DNA of 40,357 nt from the NCBI GenBank assembly GCA_012034615.1, contig JAAUPA010000012.1:1-40357 (forward strand). Reading direction: 5' to 3'. A model generated the notes under the pieces. The model was not told where the DNA came from and did no database searches. It saw only the letters and a program-made list of their open reading frames with translations. Origin of the DNA: Leptolyngbyaceae cyanobacterium CSU_1_4. Its GTDB lineage: Bacteria; Cyanobacteriota; Cyanobacteriia; Elainellales; Elainellaceae. A program made the position numbers and the translations under genes. This document shows, in pieces, positions 1 to 9,423 of this stretch (the stretch's first letter is position 1; the number at the start of each line of letters is the position of its first letter).

Positions 1-75
1 ATCCCCCATTTTGGGGGATTTAGGGGGCGAGTGTAAGAGGCTCTAATACTCTTTAAACATCCTCTAAGCGCTTCT
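1..75. repeat. Dispersed palindromic intergenic repeat, copy 1
   Basis: The window opens with a hairpin, TCCCCC at 2-7 and GGGGGA at 13-18 around an AT-rich loop. It is followed by a G-rich tract, then a segment containing CGAGTGTAAGA (29-39) and CATCCTCT (58-65). A diverged copy with the same order of parts lies at about 37126-37235. I read it as a REP-like dispersed element upstream of sdhA. Its left boundary is cut by the window edge. Confidence 0.55.
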
Positions 76-166
76 TTCTAAAGAACTTCCCTTTTTTTTC
101 CTGCTTCTCCAAGATTTGCCTCACTATAAAAGGAAGTGACAATTTGCAGGCACGAGCGGCTGAACT

Positions 167-1894
167 ATGATTGAGCATGACGTAATGATTGTGGGTGGTG
201 GGTTAGCCGGATCGAGGGCGGCATTGGAAATCGCTAAAAGTAACCCTCAGTTCAGCGTGGCGATCGTGGCTAAAACCCATCCTATTCGCTCTCACTCTGT
301 GGCAGCCCAAGGTGGCATGGCAGCCACCCTAAAAAATGTTGATGATACTGACACCTGGGAAGCCCACGCTTTTGACACGGTAAAAGGCTCAGATTATCTT
401 GCCGATCAAGATGCGGTCGCTATCCTGACGCAGGAAGCGCCAGACGTAGTGATTGAGCTAGAGCACATGGGCGTGTTGTTCTCGCGGTTGCCCGATGGAC
501 GGATTGCGCAGCGGGCTTTTGGGGGACATTCTCACAATCGCACTTGTTACGCCGCTGATAAAACAGGTCATGCTATTTTGCATGAGTTGGTGAGTAATCT
601 CAGACGCTACGGGGTCAAAATTTACGACGAGTGGTATGTCATGCGCTTAATCCTGGAAGAAGGACAGGTGAAAGGATTGGTGATGTTCCACATTTTGGAT
701 CAACGGGTGGAAGTGGTGCGAGCAAAGGCGGTGATGTTTGCCACGGGTGGATACGGGCGGGTATATAACACCACATCAAATGACTATGCGTCTACGGGCG
801 ATGGATTGGCAATGACCGCGATCGCCGGACTACCGCTGGAAGATATGGAGTTCGTCCAGTTTCATCCGACTGGGCTGTATCCTGTGGGCGTATTAATTTC
901 CGAAGCGGTGCGCGGCGAAGGGGCTTACTTAATTAACAGCGAGGGCGATCGCTTCATGGCAACCTATGCCCCTAGCCGCATGGAACTTGCCCCGCGTGAC
1001 ATTACCTCCCGCGCCATCACCCGCGAAATTCGTGCCGGACGCGGAGTCAATCTAGATGGCAGTGCCGGAGGACCTTTCGTTTACCTCGACCTACGGCACA
1101 TGGGTAAAGAAAAAATCATGAGCCGAGTACCCTTCTGTTGGGAAGAAGCCCATCGCTTAGTCGGCATTGATGCCGTTACCCAACCGATGCCTGTCCGCCC
1201 CACGATTCACTATTCTATGGGCGGCATTCCGACTAATACCGATGGGCGGGTACGCGGCAGTGCCGAAGGATTGGTGGAAGGATTCTTTGCGGCGGGTGAA
1301 GCGGCTTGTGTGTCGGTGCATGGCGCAAATCGGTTGGGGAGTAATTCGTTGCTGGAATGCGTGGTGTATGGCAGAAGAACAGGACGGGCGATCGCCCAAT
1401 ATATCCAAACCCGCAAGCTTCCCGAAGTCAACGAGCAACGCTACCTCACCGAAGCCGAGCAACAAATTCAAGGCTTAATTAACCAACCCGGACAATACCG
1501 CATTGCCCAGATCCGTCAAACGTTTCAAGACTGCATGACGGAATACTGTGGCGTGTTCCGCAATGAAAGCTCAATGCAGGAAGGCTTAGCCAAACTCCAA
1601 GAAATTCGGCAGCAGGCACAGCAAATTTATTTAGATGATAAGGCTAAAAGCTGGAACACCGAATTGATTGAAGCGCTAGAACTGCAAAGTCTGCTGATTG
1701 TCGGCGAGATGATTCTGACGGGGGCACTAAATCGTAAGGAAAGCCGAGGCGCACATTGCCGCGAGGACTACACTGAGCGAGATGATGTAAATTGTCTCAA
1801 ACATACCCTGGCTTATTACTCGTCTGCTGGCGTTGATATTCGCTCTATGCCCGTGACAATCAATATGTTCCAGCCGCAGGAGCGCAAATACTGA
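167..1894 (+). CDS. sdhA: Succinate dehydrogenase/fumarate reductase flavoprotein subunit
   Basis: Encodes 575 residues, the usual length for the FAD subunit of succinate dehydrogenase (complex II), which oxidises succinate to fumarate and feeds the quinone pool of the membrane. The N-terminus has the dinucleotide-binding motif VGGGLAGSRAAL (residues 9-20). The motif IRSHSVAAQGG follows, and its His43 is the expected covalent FAD attachment site. Further family motifs are QFHPTGLYP, the APRDITSRAI segment with the active-site Arg, and HGANRLGSNSLLE near residue 390. The C-terminal capping domain includes the SRGAHCREDY motif. No sdhB or sdhC lies in the window, as is common in cyanobacteria, where these subunits are dispersed. 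A TATAAA-like box lies at 125-130. No clear Shine-Dalgarno precedes the ATG. The reading frame is intact. Confidence 0.95.
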   Translation: MIEHDVMIVGGGLAGSRAALEIAKSNPQFSVAIVAKTHPIRSHSVAAQGGMAATLKNVDDTDTWEAHAFDTVKGSDYLADQDAVAILTQEAPDVVIELEHMGVLFSRLPDGRIAQRAFGGHSHNRTCYAADKTGHAILHELVSNLRRYGVKIYDEWYVMRLILEEGQVKGLVMFHILDQRVEVVRAKAVMFATGGYGRVYNTTSNDYASTGDGLAMTAIAGLPLEDMEFVQFHPTGLYPVGVLISEAVRGEGAYLINSEGDRFMATYAPSRMELAPRDITSRAITREIRAGRGVNLDGSAGGPFVYLDLRHMGKEKIMSRVPFCWEEAHRLVGIDAVTQPMPVRPTIHYSMGGIPTNTDGRVRGSAEGLVEGFFAAGEAACVSVHGANRLGSNSLLECVVYGRRTGRAIAQYIQTRKLPEVNEQRYLTEAEQQIQGLINQPGQYRIAQIRQTFQDCMTEYCGVFRNESSMQEGLAKLQEIRQQAQQIYLDDKAKSWNTELIEALELQSLLIVGEMILTGALNRKESRGAHCREDYTERDDVNCLKHTLAYYSSAGVDIRSMPVTINMFQPQERKY

Positions 1895-2010
1895 TGGGGA
1901 AGATTGTTGGATAGGCGGCAGATGGTTGTTAGATAAATTGATTCTTAGTTAGAAAATGGCGATCGGATAAATGTCTAATCTCGTATGGGTGTGAAAAGGT
2001 CTAGAAGTTT

Positions 2011-2355
2011 ATGGAGGCACAACCTAGAGAAGTAGTTTTATACGTGACTGAGAATGCCGACTGCCCTTTTGAACTTTGGTTAGACAATCTGCGAGACAGG
2101 CAAGCAAGAGTTAGAATTAAAAAAAGGCTTGATCGAATTGGGCTGGGGAACTTGGGAGATTTTAAGCCAGTTGGCGAAGGAGTCATGGAACTTAGAGTTG
2201 ACTGTGGAGCAGGCTACCGGGTCTACTTTTCCCAAACAGGAGCATCAATTGTCCTTTTACTTTGTGGTGGAGATAAAAGTACTCAAGTTCAAGATATTTT
2301 TAGAGCAAAGCAATACTGGATAGATTTTCAGCAAAGACAAAATGCCAACTTATAA
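2011..2355 (+). CDS. HigB/RelE-ParE superfamily toxin (phage Gp49-like, HI1419 type)
   Basis: A 114-residue protein with the hallmarks of the small RelE/ParE-fold toxins encoded ahead of their antitoxin. The middle carries RVRIKKRLDRIGLGNLGD, the basic helix typical of the family. The C-terminal half carries GYRVYFSQTGASIVLLLCGG followed by DKSTQVQDIFRAKQYW, which is the family signature. Such toxins generally cleave ribosome-bound mRNA; that activity is inferred from the family, not shown here. The stop codon lies inside the next gene, which begins at 2342, so the two are translationally coupled. Toxin-first order is characteristic of HigBA-type modules. The frame is intact, so the module may be active. 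Confidence 0.85.
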   Translation: MEAQPREVVLYVTENADCPFELWLDNLRDRQARVRIKKRLDRIGLGNLGDFKPVGEGVMELRVDCGAGYRVYFSQTGASIVLLLCGGDKSTQVQDIFRAKQYWIDFQQRQNANL

Positions 2356-2647
2356 GAGCTACCATTCCTATTTAATCGAGTCTTTAAAGGATCCAGCAGA
2401 GGCTGCTGCTTACTTAGGTGCTGTTTTAGAGGACGGTGAGCCAGAGCATATTTTACTGGCATTGAAAAACGTAGCAGAAGCCCGCAAAAGTTTAATTGAT
2501 GCTTCAAATGAGGCTGATTCTCATTGGGAAAATTCTTACCAATTACTAACTCAAGAAGAAGTTCCAGGGCTACTAGCGATCGCATCGTTGTTAAACGAAT
2601 TAGGCTTAAAACTATCAGTAACTGTTAAAGAGCAACAACCTGCTTAA
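2342..2647 (+). CDS. Antitoxin of the HigA-like addiction module (HI1420 type)
   Basis: A 101-residue protein overlapping the toxin gene by 14 bases. Its N-terminal part contains ESLKDPAEAAAYLGAVLEDG (about residues 10-29), the signature of the addiction-module antidote family that pairs with Gp49-like toxins. The rest is helical and fits the family's Cro/cI-like DNA-binding domain. It should neutralise the upstream toxin and repress the shared promoter, which I could not pinpoint. The stop codon is embedded in a 13-bp direct repeat (2643-2668). The alternative of an unrelated small regulator is unlikely given gene order and overlap. Confidence 0.82.
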   Translation: MPTYKSYHSYLIESLKDPAEAAAYLGAVLEDGEPEHILLALKNVAEARKSLIDASNEADSHWENSYQLLTQEEVPGLLAIASLLNELGLKLSVTVKEQQPA

Positions 2648-2668
2648 CTGACTTTCTTAACTGACTTT
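2643..2668 (+). repeat. 13-bp tandem duplication across the antitoxin stop codon
   Basis: The unit CTTAACTGACTTT occurs twice without a gap. The first copy contains the antitoxin stop codon TAA. It looks like a recent slippage duplication. Confidence 0.8.
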
Positions 2669-2720
2669 GTTTTGCTCTACCCGCAGTATTGAGAGGGTTT
2701 ATTGGTTGAGTCGAATCAGT

Positions 2721-3119
2721 TCATTCTGCCCAACTCTTTAATAGCCATCCAATCACCACGCCTAATCCGCCAAACCGAACTGCCTGCCAAAATACTTCTC
2801 TCAAGCCGCCCCAAGAAAATAGCTGACTTTCCAAGGCTAATTCTGTCTCTTCGAGTCGCGCCTTAAGTTGTTTCAATTCTCGTTTAAGTTCAACCTGTCT
2901 TTTTTTAGAGCGGCTCTGCAAAACGTGGCGCTGAACTTGGGTTAACTCTTGCTTCAGATCTTGCTGAATTTGTTGGTCGGATTGAACTTGAGCATATCGA
3001 GCTTTGAGCAGCAGGAGCGATCGCTCAAATTCCTGCAAAGTCTGCTCAAAATCCATGCCCTCTATATCAGAGGAAGATACATCGTCAGAACTAGAAGAAG
3101 CAGGCGGTTGGGGTGACAT
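2721..3119 (-). CDS. Hypothetical coiled-coil protein with a C-terminal membrane segment
   Basis: I do not recognise a named family. The ATG at 3119 gives a 132-residue product; a longer version would need a TTG at 3182. Residues about 1-20 are Ser/Pro-rich. A long charged helix rich in Leu, Gln, Lys and Glu follows (about 28-100), with the heptad character of a coiled coil. The C-terminus FWQAVRFGGLGVVIGWLLKS is a probable single membrane anchor. This architecture suggests a membrane-tethered coiled-coil protein. It is divergent from the DUF6439-like gene at 3215, and the two may share the short promoter region between them. Confidence 0.7.
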   Translation of the reverse strand: MSPQPPASSSSDDVSSSDIEGMDFEQTLQEFERSLLLLKARYAQVQSDQQIQQDLKQELTQVQRHVLQSRSKKRQVELKRELKQLKARLEETELALESQLFSWGGLREVFWQAVRFGGLGVVIGWLLKSWAE

Positions 3120-3214
3120 GAGGGTGAGATCGGAGGGGCGGTGTACAGTAGAGAGATAGGCAGCTAAAAACGGCTGTAGCAAATTACCAATAGCGCAAAA
3201 CTTGATTATCGATT

Positions 3215-3550
3215 ATGGCTGACTCTACCCCAAAAAATACCCCAAATCGCTCGATAAACTTTCCCCTAGTGCCATCATTTACGCCAACAGGAATTGATGC
3301 ATCGAAGTCCATAGCAGAACTAAGCACGGTAGAACTGGCTCAGGCATTGGCAGAACGGTTGGCGATCGCCCCTTCCGACTGGCATCAACTGAAGGCGAAC
3401 CGCAAAGCTAGAGCGGCAGAACAAACCGCCATGGCACTTCTCTATCTGCTCAAAGATCAGTCTCCAGAGGCTTTGGAACGACTTCAGCAATCGGTGGGCT
3501 GGCTCGATCGCTCGATTTCTGCTCCGCCTTGTCCTACCCATGGTCATTAG
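3215..3550 (+). CDS. Small conserved cyanobacterial protein (DUF6439-like)
   Basis: A 111-residue soluble protein without signal peptide or membrane segment. The N-terminal 30 residues are Pro/Ser/Thr-rich and probably disordered. Residues about 32-97 form a helical domain with AELSTVELAQALAERL, LKANRKARAAEQTAMALLYLL and ERLQQSVGWLDRSI. This pattern resembles the cyanobacterial DUF6439 family; the assignment is from memory and moderate. No function is known. The helical core could be a protein-interaction module. It lies upstream of asnS with about 98 bases between, so co-transcription is possible but not shown. Confidence 0.7.
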   Translation: MADSTPKNTPNRSINFPLVPSFTPTGIDASKSIAELSTVELAQALAERLAIAPSDWHQLKANRKARAAEQTAMALLYLLKDQSPEALERLQQSVGWLDRSISAPPCPTHGH

Positions 3551-3648
3551 GGTTTAAGAGGCGACCCCTTGCGGGTAACTCGAAGAGATCGCCTTTCCCA
3601 AACAAGCTTGCGTTAAACTGACCTGTAGTGTCAATTCTTCAGCTTCTT

Positions 3649-5039
3649 ATGACGACCCGCCGCATTCTCGACCTCCTTAGAAACGGACAACCCGACGAAA
3701 CTGTAACGGTTCAGGCTTGGGTGCGCACCAAGCGCGAGCAAAAAGAGTTTGCTTTTGTCGAGGTCAATGATGGCTCCTCGCTGGCGGGTTTGCAGGTGGT
3801 GGTGGGCCATGACTTGCCGGATTATAGTAATGTCATTCGGCAGCTTAATACGGGCGCGTCGGTTGAAATTTCTGGGGTGTTGGCTCCGTCGTTGGGCAAA
3901 GGGCAGCGAGTGGAATTGAAAGCTGCCTCAGTCATGGTTTATGGCGGTGCTGATCCAGAAACATATCCGCTGCAAAAGAAGCGACATTCATTTGAGTTTT
4001 TAAGAACCATTGGTCACTTGCGATCGCGCACTAACTCCCTGGGAGCGGTTTTCCGGGTGCGTAATGCCTGCGCCACTGCCATCCACAACTTCTTTCAAGA
4101 GCAAGGTTTTTTGTGGGTACACACGCCCATTATTACCGCCAGCGATGCCGAAGGTGCCGGAGAACTGTTTGCAGTCACGACCTTAGATTTGAAAAAAGTG
4201 CCGCAAACTGGAAGCCAAGCGATCGATTACAGCAAAGACTTCTTTGGTAAACCTGCGTACCTCACAGTCAGTGGTCAGCTTGAAGCGGAAATTATGGCAT
4301 TGTCTTTCACCAATGTCTACACGTTTGGTCCAACCTTTCGCGCCGAAAATTCCAATACGTCTCGCCATTTGGCAGAGTTTTGGATGGTGGAACCCGAGAT
4401 GGCGTTTTGTGCGTTAGAAGGCAATATGGAACTGGCAGAAGCGTTTCTAAAATACGTGTTTAAATACGTGATGGAAACGTGCCCAGAGGATATGGAGTTT
4501 TTAATCAACGCATTGATGATTCGGTCTTGCAAACCGCAGAGAATATCATTAATAGTGAGTTTGGCAGAATTACGTATACGGAGGCGATCGCCTTATTGGA
4601 AAAGAGCGATCGAACTTTTGAGTACCCTGTTTCCTGGGGTTTAGATCTGCAATCAGAACATGAGCGTTACCTAGCCGAAGAACTCTTTAAGAAGCCTGTC
4701 ATTGTCACAGATTATCCTGCCGATATTAAAGCCTTTTATATGCGCTTGAACGACGATCAAAGAACCGTGAGTGCAATGGATATTCTGGCACCCAAGATTG
4801 GCGAAATTGTGGGCGGTTCGCAGCGAGAAGAACGCTTTGATATGTTGGAGCGGCGGATGCAAGAACGAAATATTCCCCAGGAAGAGCTATGGTGGTACAT
4901 GGACTTGCGACGCTATGGAACTGTGCCCCATGCAGGGTTTGGGCTGGGTTTTGAGCGACTGGTGCAGTTTATGACGGGAATGCAGAATATTCGAGATGTA
5001 ATCCCGTTCCCTCGGTTCCCGCTCAGCGCAGAGTTCTAA
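3649..5039 (+). CDS. asnS: Asparaginyl-tRNA synthetase, split by one frameshift
   Basis: Class II aminoacyl-tRNA synthetase that charges tRNA-Asn with asparagine. The N-terminal OB-fold anticodon-binding domain (about residues 15-105) includes [20 protein letters not shown]. The catalytic core has motif 2 ([16 protein letters not shown]) and motif 3 ([12 protein letters not shown]) near the end. The frame breaks at a T run (4498-4502): five T are present, and six would give [19 protein letters not shown] without interruption. With that base restored the protein is 463 residues, the normal length. The gene is expected to be essential, so a base-calling error is the likeliest explanation. The ATG at 3649 ([13 protein letters not shown]) is the preferred start. 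It converges on the adenylate cyclase gene with only five bases between stops. Confidence 0.93.
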
Positions 5040-5044
5040 GAATT

Positions 5045-7813
5045 TTACTTTTCTGTCATTGTCCATACGCCTTCTTGCCACTGTTCATCCGTAGGAGGAT
5101 GGCTAAGCCAATGCTGACAGCGTTGCAGATGCAGGACTGAGGGTTTGTCGTGATTGTCAATTTCTTCTAAAATTCTGCCAAATGAAGTCATGGCGCTGGT
5201 AAATTTGCGGTTGAGATAATGCGCCCGCCCTTCGTGATAGAGATCGATCGCCCATTTCTTTTGGTCGGCGATCGTCTCTGGCTGTAGCCCTACTAATTCA
5301 TACACGCTGACGGGCTGGTTTTTTCCCTTAACCCGAATCCAATCTAGCTCTCTTGCCCAAACGCGATCGGCACAAGGGCGGTACGTCGATTCGCTCAGCA
5401 CAATATCGCAGCCGTATTGTTTACTGGCACTTTCTAGGCGTGAACCCAGGTTAACACCATCGCCAATCGCGGTAAACTCCATGCGCTTACTACAGCCAAT
5501 GTTGCCGCTAATTACGCTGTCAGAATTAATCCCAATACCAATTTTAATTTGTTCTTTATCTGTGCGCGACGCATTAAAAATTGCTAACCGATGACGCATT
5601 TCTATAGAGGATTGCACCGCCATCCAGGCATGATCATCGAGTGCCAAAGGCGATCCAAACACTGCCATAATAGCATCGCCAATATATTTATCCAACGTTC
5701 CCTTAAAGTTGAAAACTGCTTCCACCATGGTTTCAAAATACTCGTTCAACATAGCGACAACATCTTCGGCTGCCATGGTTTCGGTAAGTGTCGTATAGCT
5801 GCGAATATCAGAAAATAACACGGTTACATCTTTGCGATCGCCCCCCAAATTTGTTTGTCCGCTACTCAACAATTGCTCTGCTAATTCCTGAGACATATAG
5901 CGATACATCGTACTTTTAAGGCGTTTCGCATCACTAATATCGTCCATTACGACCAGTGCTCCAGACACTTTTTGCGCATCGTTAGAATCGGCGATCGTGT
6001 TGATGGATAAATGAATGCTGTGTTGTTCTATGCCCTTGATCGGAAGTAAAGTTTGATCAGGATAATATTGATTGCGGCTAGTTTCGTCTTTGGCAGCGAT
6101 CGCAGTTTGAAACCATCTGTAAAATTCACCCTTTTCTAGCCGAATGAGATCGGTGACAAATTTTCCTTCAATGACCTCGCTAGCATTTAAGCCTAATAAC
6201 TTTTTAGCGCTTTCATTGGCGGCAATAATTCTGCCCTCTTTATCGGTCGAAATCACACCATTGGAAAGCGATCGCAAAATATCGCGCTGCATTTGCTCTT
6301 GTTGCTTCACCATGGCGAACAGTTTGGCGTTTTGCAGTGCCACCCCGGCTTGAATATTGAACGCCTTCATGAATTCCTGATCGTTGCGGTTAAAGCTAGC
6401 CCTCCAGCATTCCGGCGCTTCGGGGTATGTGGCGGGGTCATAGGGAAGAAATTCGCCCTGTCGGTGTTTATTAATCAGTTGGGTGACAGCAATCAGTTCG
6501 CCTGCCGCGTTGAACACGGGCATACACAGCATACTGCAAGTCCGATAGCCTGTTTTTTGATCGGTTTCTCTGGCAGTTTCGGCGTTAACGTGTTCATAAA
6601 GGTCGAAGGGAATTAGGACGGGTTCACCTGTAGTGGCGACTTGTCCGGCAAATCCGGCATCCATCGGAATGCGAATTTCTTGAAGGACATTGTTGATCGG
6701 TAATTTTGTCCAAAGTTGATGGCGATCGCAATCCAACAACCACAGCGTGCTGCGATCGGCTTGCATCAATTTCTTCGCCTCGTCCATGACTTTTCCCAAG
6801 GTTTCCTCCAGATCAAGTCCGCTCTGACTCAATGCTTTCGTTGCCTGCATTAGGGCTGAAGCGGCTCGCTGCTGTTGGGTGGCTTTGTAAAACGATCGAG
6901 AGGATTCCAGAATCAGCCGAATGGACGGCGCGAAATCGCAGAAAACCTGTTCATCTTTAGCGGTAAAGCCTGCCAGATCAATTTTGTCTTCGAGGTTGGA
7001 TTTGGGGTCTGGATTAAGTTTAAGTTTGTTGATCAATTGCACGACTGCGACCAAGCTACCTGCTTCGTTGAGTAGCGGCATTGCCAGCATCGTGTAGGTG
7101 CGGTAGTGATTCTTGCGATCGAACTCTTGGGCTGCCTGCGATCGCGGATCGTCATAAAAATCGTAGGGAATGTTAACCACTTGCCGCTGAGTTGCTGCTT
7201 CGCCTGCAATACCGACCGAGAGGGGAAACCGCAATTCTAAATGGCTGCCGTTGTCGTCTTTGGCAACAATTGACCAGAGTTCATCTTTTTCTTCGTCAAC
7301 CAAAAAAATAGTCGTGCGATCGGCATTGAGCAACTCTCCAGTTTTGAGTGTGATCGATCGCAACATCTCGTTGAGAATGGCATCAAACCCTTGAGAGTCC
7401 AACACGCTATCCAACATCGATAGGGTTTGATTCACCACCTGAAGCTTGCTCTCAACATCTGTCACTACTTGCTTAAAAGTGTCTTGAGTGAGAGGTGCAA
7501 GGAAAGTAGAGAAGGAACCTTTGCGGGTCGTCAGAGCGCTGGACGTAGGCGTGCTTAAAGCCGACGAAGCTGGAATTGTAGGCGCGGGAGGGGTTACATC
7601 GATCGCATCAGCCCAAGTCGAAGCTTCGACCACGCGAATTGGTTCATAATCAACCGGTTCATAATCAACCGCTTCATAATCAATCAGTTCATGGCTAACA
7701 GGTTGATGGCTAACAGGCTCGCAGTTAACAGGCTCACAATCAAGCAGGATCGGCAGATGCGAAGAAGCTTCCATAGAAACACAGGGGAGAACGGCTAAGG
7801 ACGCAGAAGCCAA
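5045..7813 (-). CDS. cyaB: CyaB1-type adenylate cyclase: GAF-GAF-PAS-class III cyclase
   Basis: A soluble 922-residue signalling enzyme predicted to make cAMP from ATP. The domain order is a repetitive N-terminus, GAF1 (about 125-290), GAF2 (about 325-490), PAS (about 505-620), catalytic domain (about 655-850) and a helical tail. The catalytic domain shows both metal-binding Asp motifs (LFSDIRSYT and YIGDAIMAVFG), the purine-specifying Lys in LDKYIGD, a Thr in MEFTAIGDG at the second specificity position (class IIIb, as in Anabaena CyaB1), and the Asn/Arg transition-state pair in GVNLGSRLES. In relatives the tandem GAF domains bind cyclic nucleotides and the class IIIb cyclases respond to bicarbonate; neither can be read from sequence. 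The 922-residue frame starts at TTG; an ATG at 7774 is a plausible alternative. Residues 26-60 are a pentapeptide repeat. Confidence 0.92.
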   Translation of the reverse strand: MASASLAVLPCVSMEASSHLPILLDCEPVNCEPVSHQPVSHELIDYEAVDYEPVDYEPIRVVEASTWADAIDVTPPAPTIPASSALSTPTSSALTTRKGSFSTFLAPLTQDTFKQVVTDVESKLQVVNQTLSMLDSVLDSQGFDAILNEMLRSITLKTGELLNADRTTIFLVDEEKDELWSIVAKDDNGSHLELRFPLSVGIAGEAATQRQVVNIPYDFYDDPRSQAAQEFDRKNHYRTYTMLAMPLLNEAGSLVAVVQLINKLKLNPDPKSNLEDKIDLAGFTAKDEQVFCDFAPSIRLILESSRSFYKATQQQRAASALMQATKALSQSGLDLEETLGKVMDEAKKLMQADRSTLWLLDCDRHQLWTKLPINNVLQEIRIPMDAGFAGQVATTGEPVLIPFDLYEHVNAETARETDQKTGYRTCSMLCMPVFNAAGELIAVTQLINKHRQGEFLPYDPATYPEAPECWRASFNRNDQEFMKAFNIQAGVALQNAKLFAMVKQQEQMQRDILRSLSNGVISTDKEGRIIAANESAKKLLGLNASEVIEGKFVTDLIRLEKGEFYRWFQTAIAAKDETSRNQYYPDQTLLPIKGIEQHSIHLSINTIADSNDAQKVSGALVVMDDISDAKRLKSTMYRYMSQELAEQLLSSGQTNLGGDRKDVTVLFSDIRSYTTLTETMAAEDVVAMLNEYFETMVEAVFNFKGTLDKYIGDAIMAVFGSPLALDDHAWMAVQSSIEMRHRLAIFNASRTDKEQIKIGIGINSDSVISGNIGCSKRMEFTAIGDGVNLGSRLESASKQYGCDIVLSESTYRPCADRVWARELDWIRVKGKNQPVSVYELVGLQPETIADQKKWAIDLYHEGRAHYLNRKFTSAMTSFGRILEEIDNHDKPSVLHLQRCQHWLSHPPTDEQWQEGVWTMTEK
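7641..7745. repeat. 15-bp minisatellite, seven copies, inside the cyclase gene
   Basis: Seven contiguous 15-bp units run from GGTTCATAATCAACC (7641) to the unit ending at 7745. The first two copies are identical and the rest diverge gradually. On the coding strand they specify a pentapeptide repeat of the form (C/H/Y)-E-P-V-(N/S/D). The period is a multiple of three, so copy number can change without breaking the frame. Confidence 0.85.
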
Positions 7814-7865
7814 AGAACAGTTCTATATTGCCCCGTGTGGCGCAGAGAGTAGCACCTAGAGATTC

Positions 7866-8450
7866 TTAACCTTTTCGATTCATCACTTGAATCAGCCAAA
7901 GAGTGGCAATTACGCCTATAAAATGCGCCATGAGTGTGTTGATGTTCGCCTGAACCAGAAACACATCTAAAGGAGTGACGAATTTTGAGAGATTTCCTGA
8001 AAAGATGCCGCCCACTTGAGCCAAAGATTTAACGAGCAAAGATCCGACGATCGCCTGAGCACCCAGCAGGGTGAGCAATGTTCCCAACAAGTTAACCAAC
8101 AGCCCCAGTCGCAAGATTCTAATTAAATCGCCGGGCTTGGGTCGGGCTTGGGCATTTGGGGTTTTTAGTTGACGAGCAAGACGAGTGTAGCTAAACGCAA
8201 AGTAAGCTCCTATGAAGAGAGCCACTAACCCACAAACTGCAAAAAAGATGCCTCCTCCGACTCCGGGGTTGGGGGGCGTTCCTGGTTGGGTGGTTCCTCC
8301 CCGATTGAGCCCCGCAAAAGCCAAGACGGCTCCCGAAATAGCTGCCAAAATAATTTGCGCCCAGAAACTAATCCAGCCTGTCATCCGAAACGAACTAGAG
8401 ACTCGTTGAACAGCCGGGGGAAGGGAATTGGAAGCAATTTTGTTCGCCAT
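7866..8450 (-). CDS. DUF3611 family membrane protein (Tic21/PIC1-related family)
   Basis: A 194-residue polytopic membrane protein with about four hydrophobic segments: near residues 25-45, 68-90, 112-135 and 165-190. The N-terminal stretch VQRVSSSFRMTGWISFWAQ and the loop with KTPNAQARPKPGDLIRILRLG match the DUF3611 family of cyanobacteria and plastids, which to my knowledge includes the chloroplast envelope protein Tic21/PIC1. Function in cyanobacteria is unsettled; iron or ion transport has been proposed for relatives. The central Gly/Pro-rich loop (GGTTQPGTPPNPGVGGG) is probably flexible. The ATG start is clear. It is codirectional with the cyclase gene downstream (52-base gap), so co-transcription is possible. 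Confidence 0.8.
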   Translation of the reverse strand: MANKIASNSLPPAVQRVSSSFRMTGWISFWAQIILAAISGAVLAFAGLNRGGTTQPGTPPNPGVGGGIFFAVCGLVALFIGAYFAFSYTRLARQLKTPNAQARPKPGDLIRILRLGLLVNLLGTLLTLLGAQAIVGSLLVKSLAQVGGIFSGNLSKFVTPLDVFLVQANINTLMAHFIGVIATLWLIQVMNRKG

Positions 8451-8540
8451 AGGTCGGCACGGGTTGGGGTTAGGCTATGAGGGCTACGATAGCAGAAATG
8501 ACGGGTTTTCTACCAGTGGGCAAGCAGGGGCTGCGCCAAA

Positions 8541-9414
8541 CTAGCTAGTTTGCGTTTGCAGGAAGCGTTGACGCATGGTAAGCGCGATCGCCCCCAGGAA
8601 AATTAATCCAATCCCACCTGCTAAAGGGTTGCCATTTAAACCAGTCAGCCACTCTGGCACCCGTCCTGAATATTTCACCAAGTTGCCCACATTCACCACG
8701 TAATAGCCAAACACTAAGCCGCCATGAAGCCCAATGGGCAACCCCAAGCGCCCTTGATGATGGCACAGTGAACTAATGGACCAGACTAAGGTTCGAGTCG
8801 ATTGCTTTGCCCACACTAGCGCCAAGCCCAGTAGAACTAAGCCCAAAAACTGGGGCGAAGTCCGAATTACTTCAGGCAGAGGCTTAATAAAATGTAAAGC
8901 TGCAAAAATGATGCTGCTCGACCACAGGGCAGTTCTAGGCGTAAAGTCTCTCTGAAGCTCGTCTAGCATCCAGCCGCGAAACACAAGCTCTTCGGCAAAA
9001 CCCGTCCCCAAGCCAACCGCAATGCCTGCTAAAACCAGCGTGATTAAAGAGTCCGTAGGTGCCTGCCACACCAGCCAACCCAGCCAGCCCTGCACCCCAA
9101 ACAAAAACATTAGGCTAAAGAACCCTAGCCCCCAGCCCGATGAGACATTCCTTGCCATTCTGCGGCGATAGAACCAATCCATAGTTTTTGAAGACACGCG
9201 AGTCTTGGTGAACCCACTTTCCCCAAAGGCGAATGAGAACCAAGAACTCTACAAACAGGAGGGGCATGGTGAGCAGGGTTAGGGCATTGGTATCGCGCAC
9301 GAAGAGGGCGATCGGGGCAGCCACAGGCAGCCATAGGAGCACCAGTAGTAACAATAACGTCAGTATTCTAATGGGTGCGGGATACCGGGCTAAAGCAGCA
9401 AATTGAGATTTCAA
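8541..9414 (-). CDS. CPBP family intramembrane metalloprotease, one frameshift
   Basis: A polytopic membrane protein of the CPBP (CAAX protease and bacteriocin-processing, Abi) family. The second half carries the catalytic motifs GFAEELVFRGWMLDEL (Glu-Glu plus Arg), FAALHF (His), and a later His in GLHGGLVFGYYVV. The frame changes at a run of five C on the plus strand (9129-9133). Removing one C joins KECLIGLGLGFFSLMF and gives a 290-residue protein of normal size. The start is a TTG at 9414, just ten bases after the clpS stop, so clpS and this gene are probably one operon. Cyanobacterial members are poorly characterised; substrates are unknown. Confidence 0.82.
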
Positions 9415-9423
9415 GTTTCTAAC

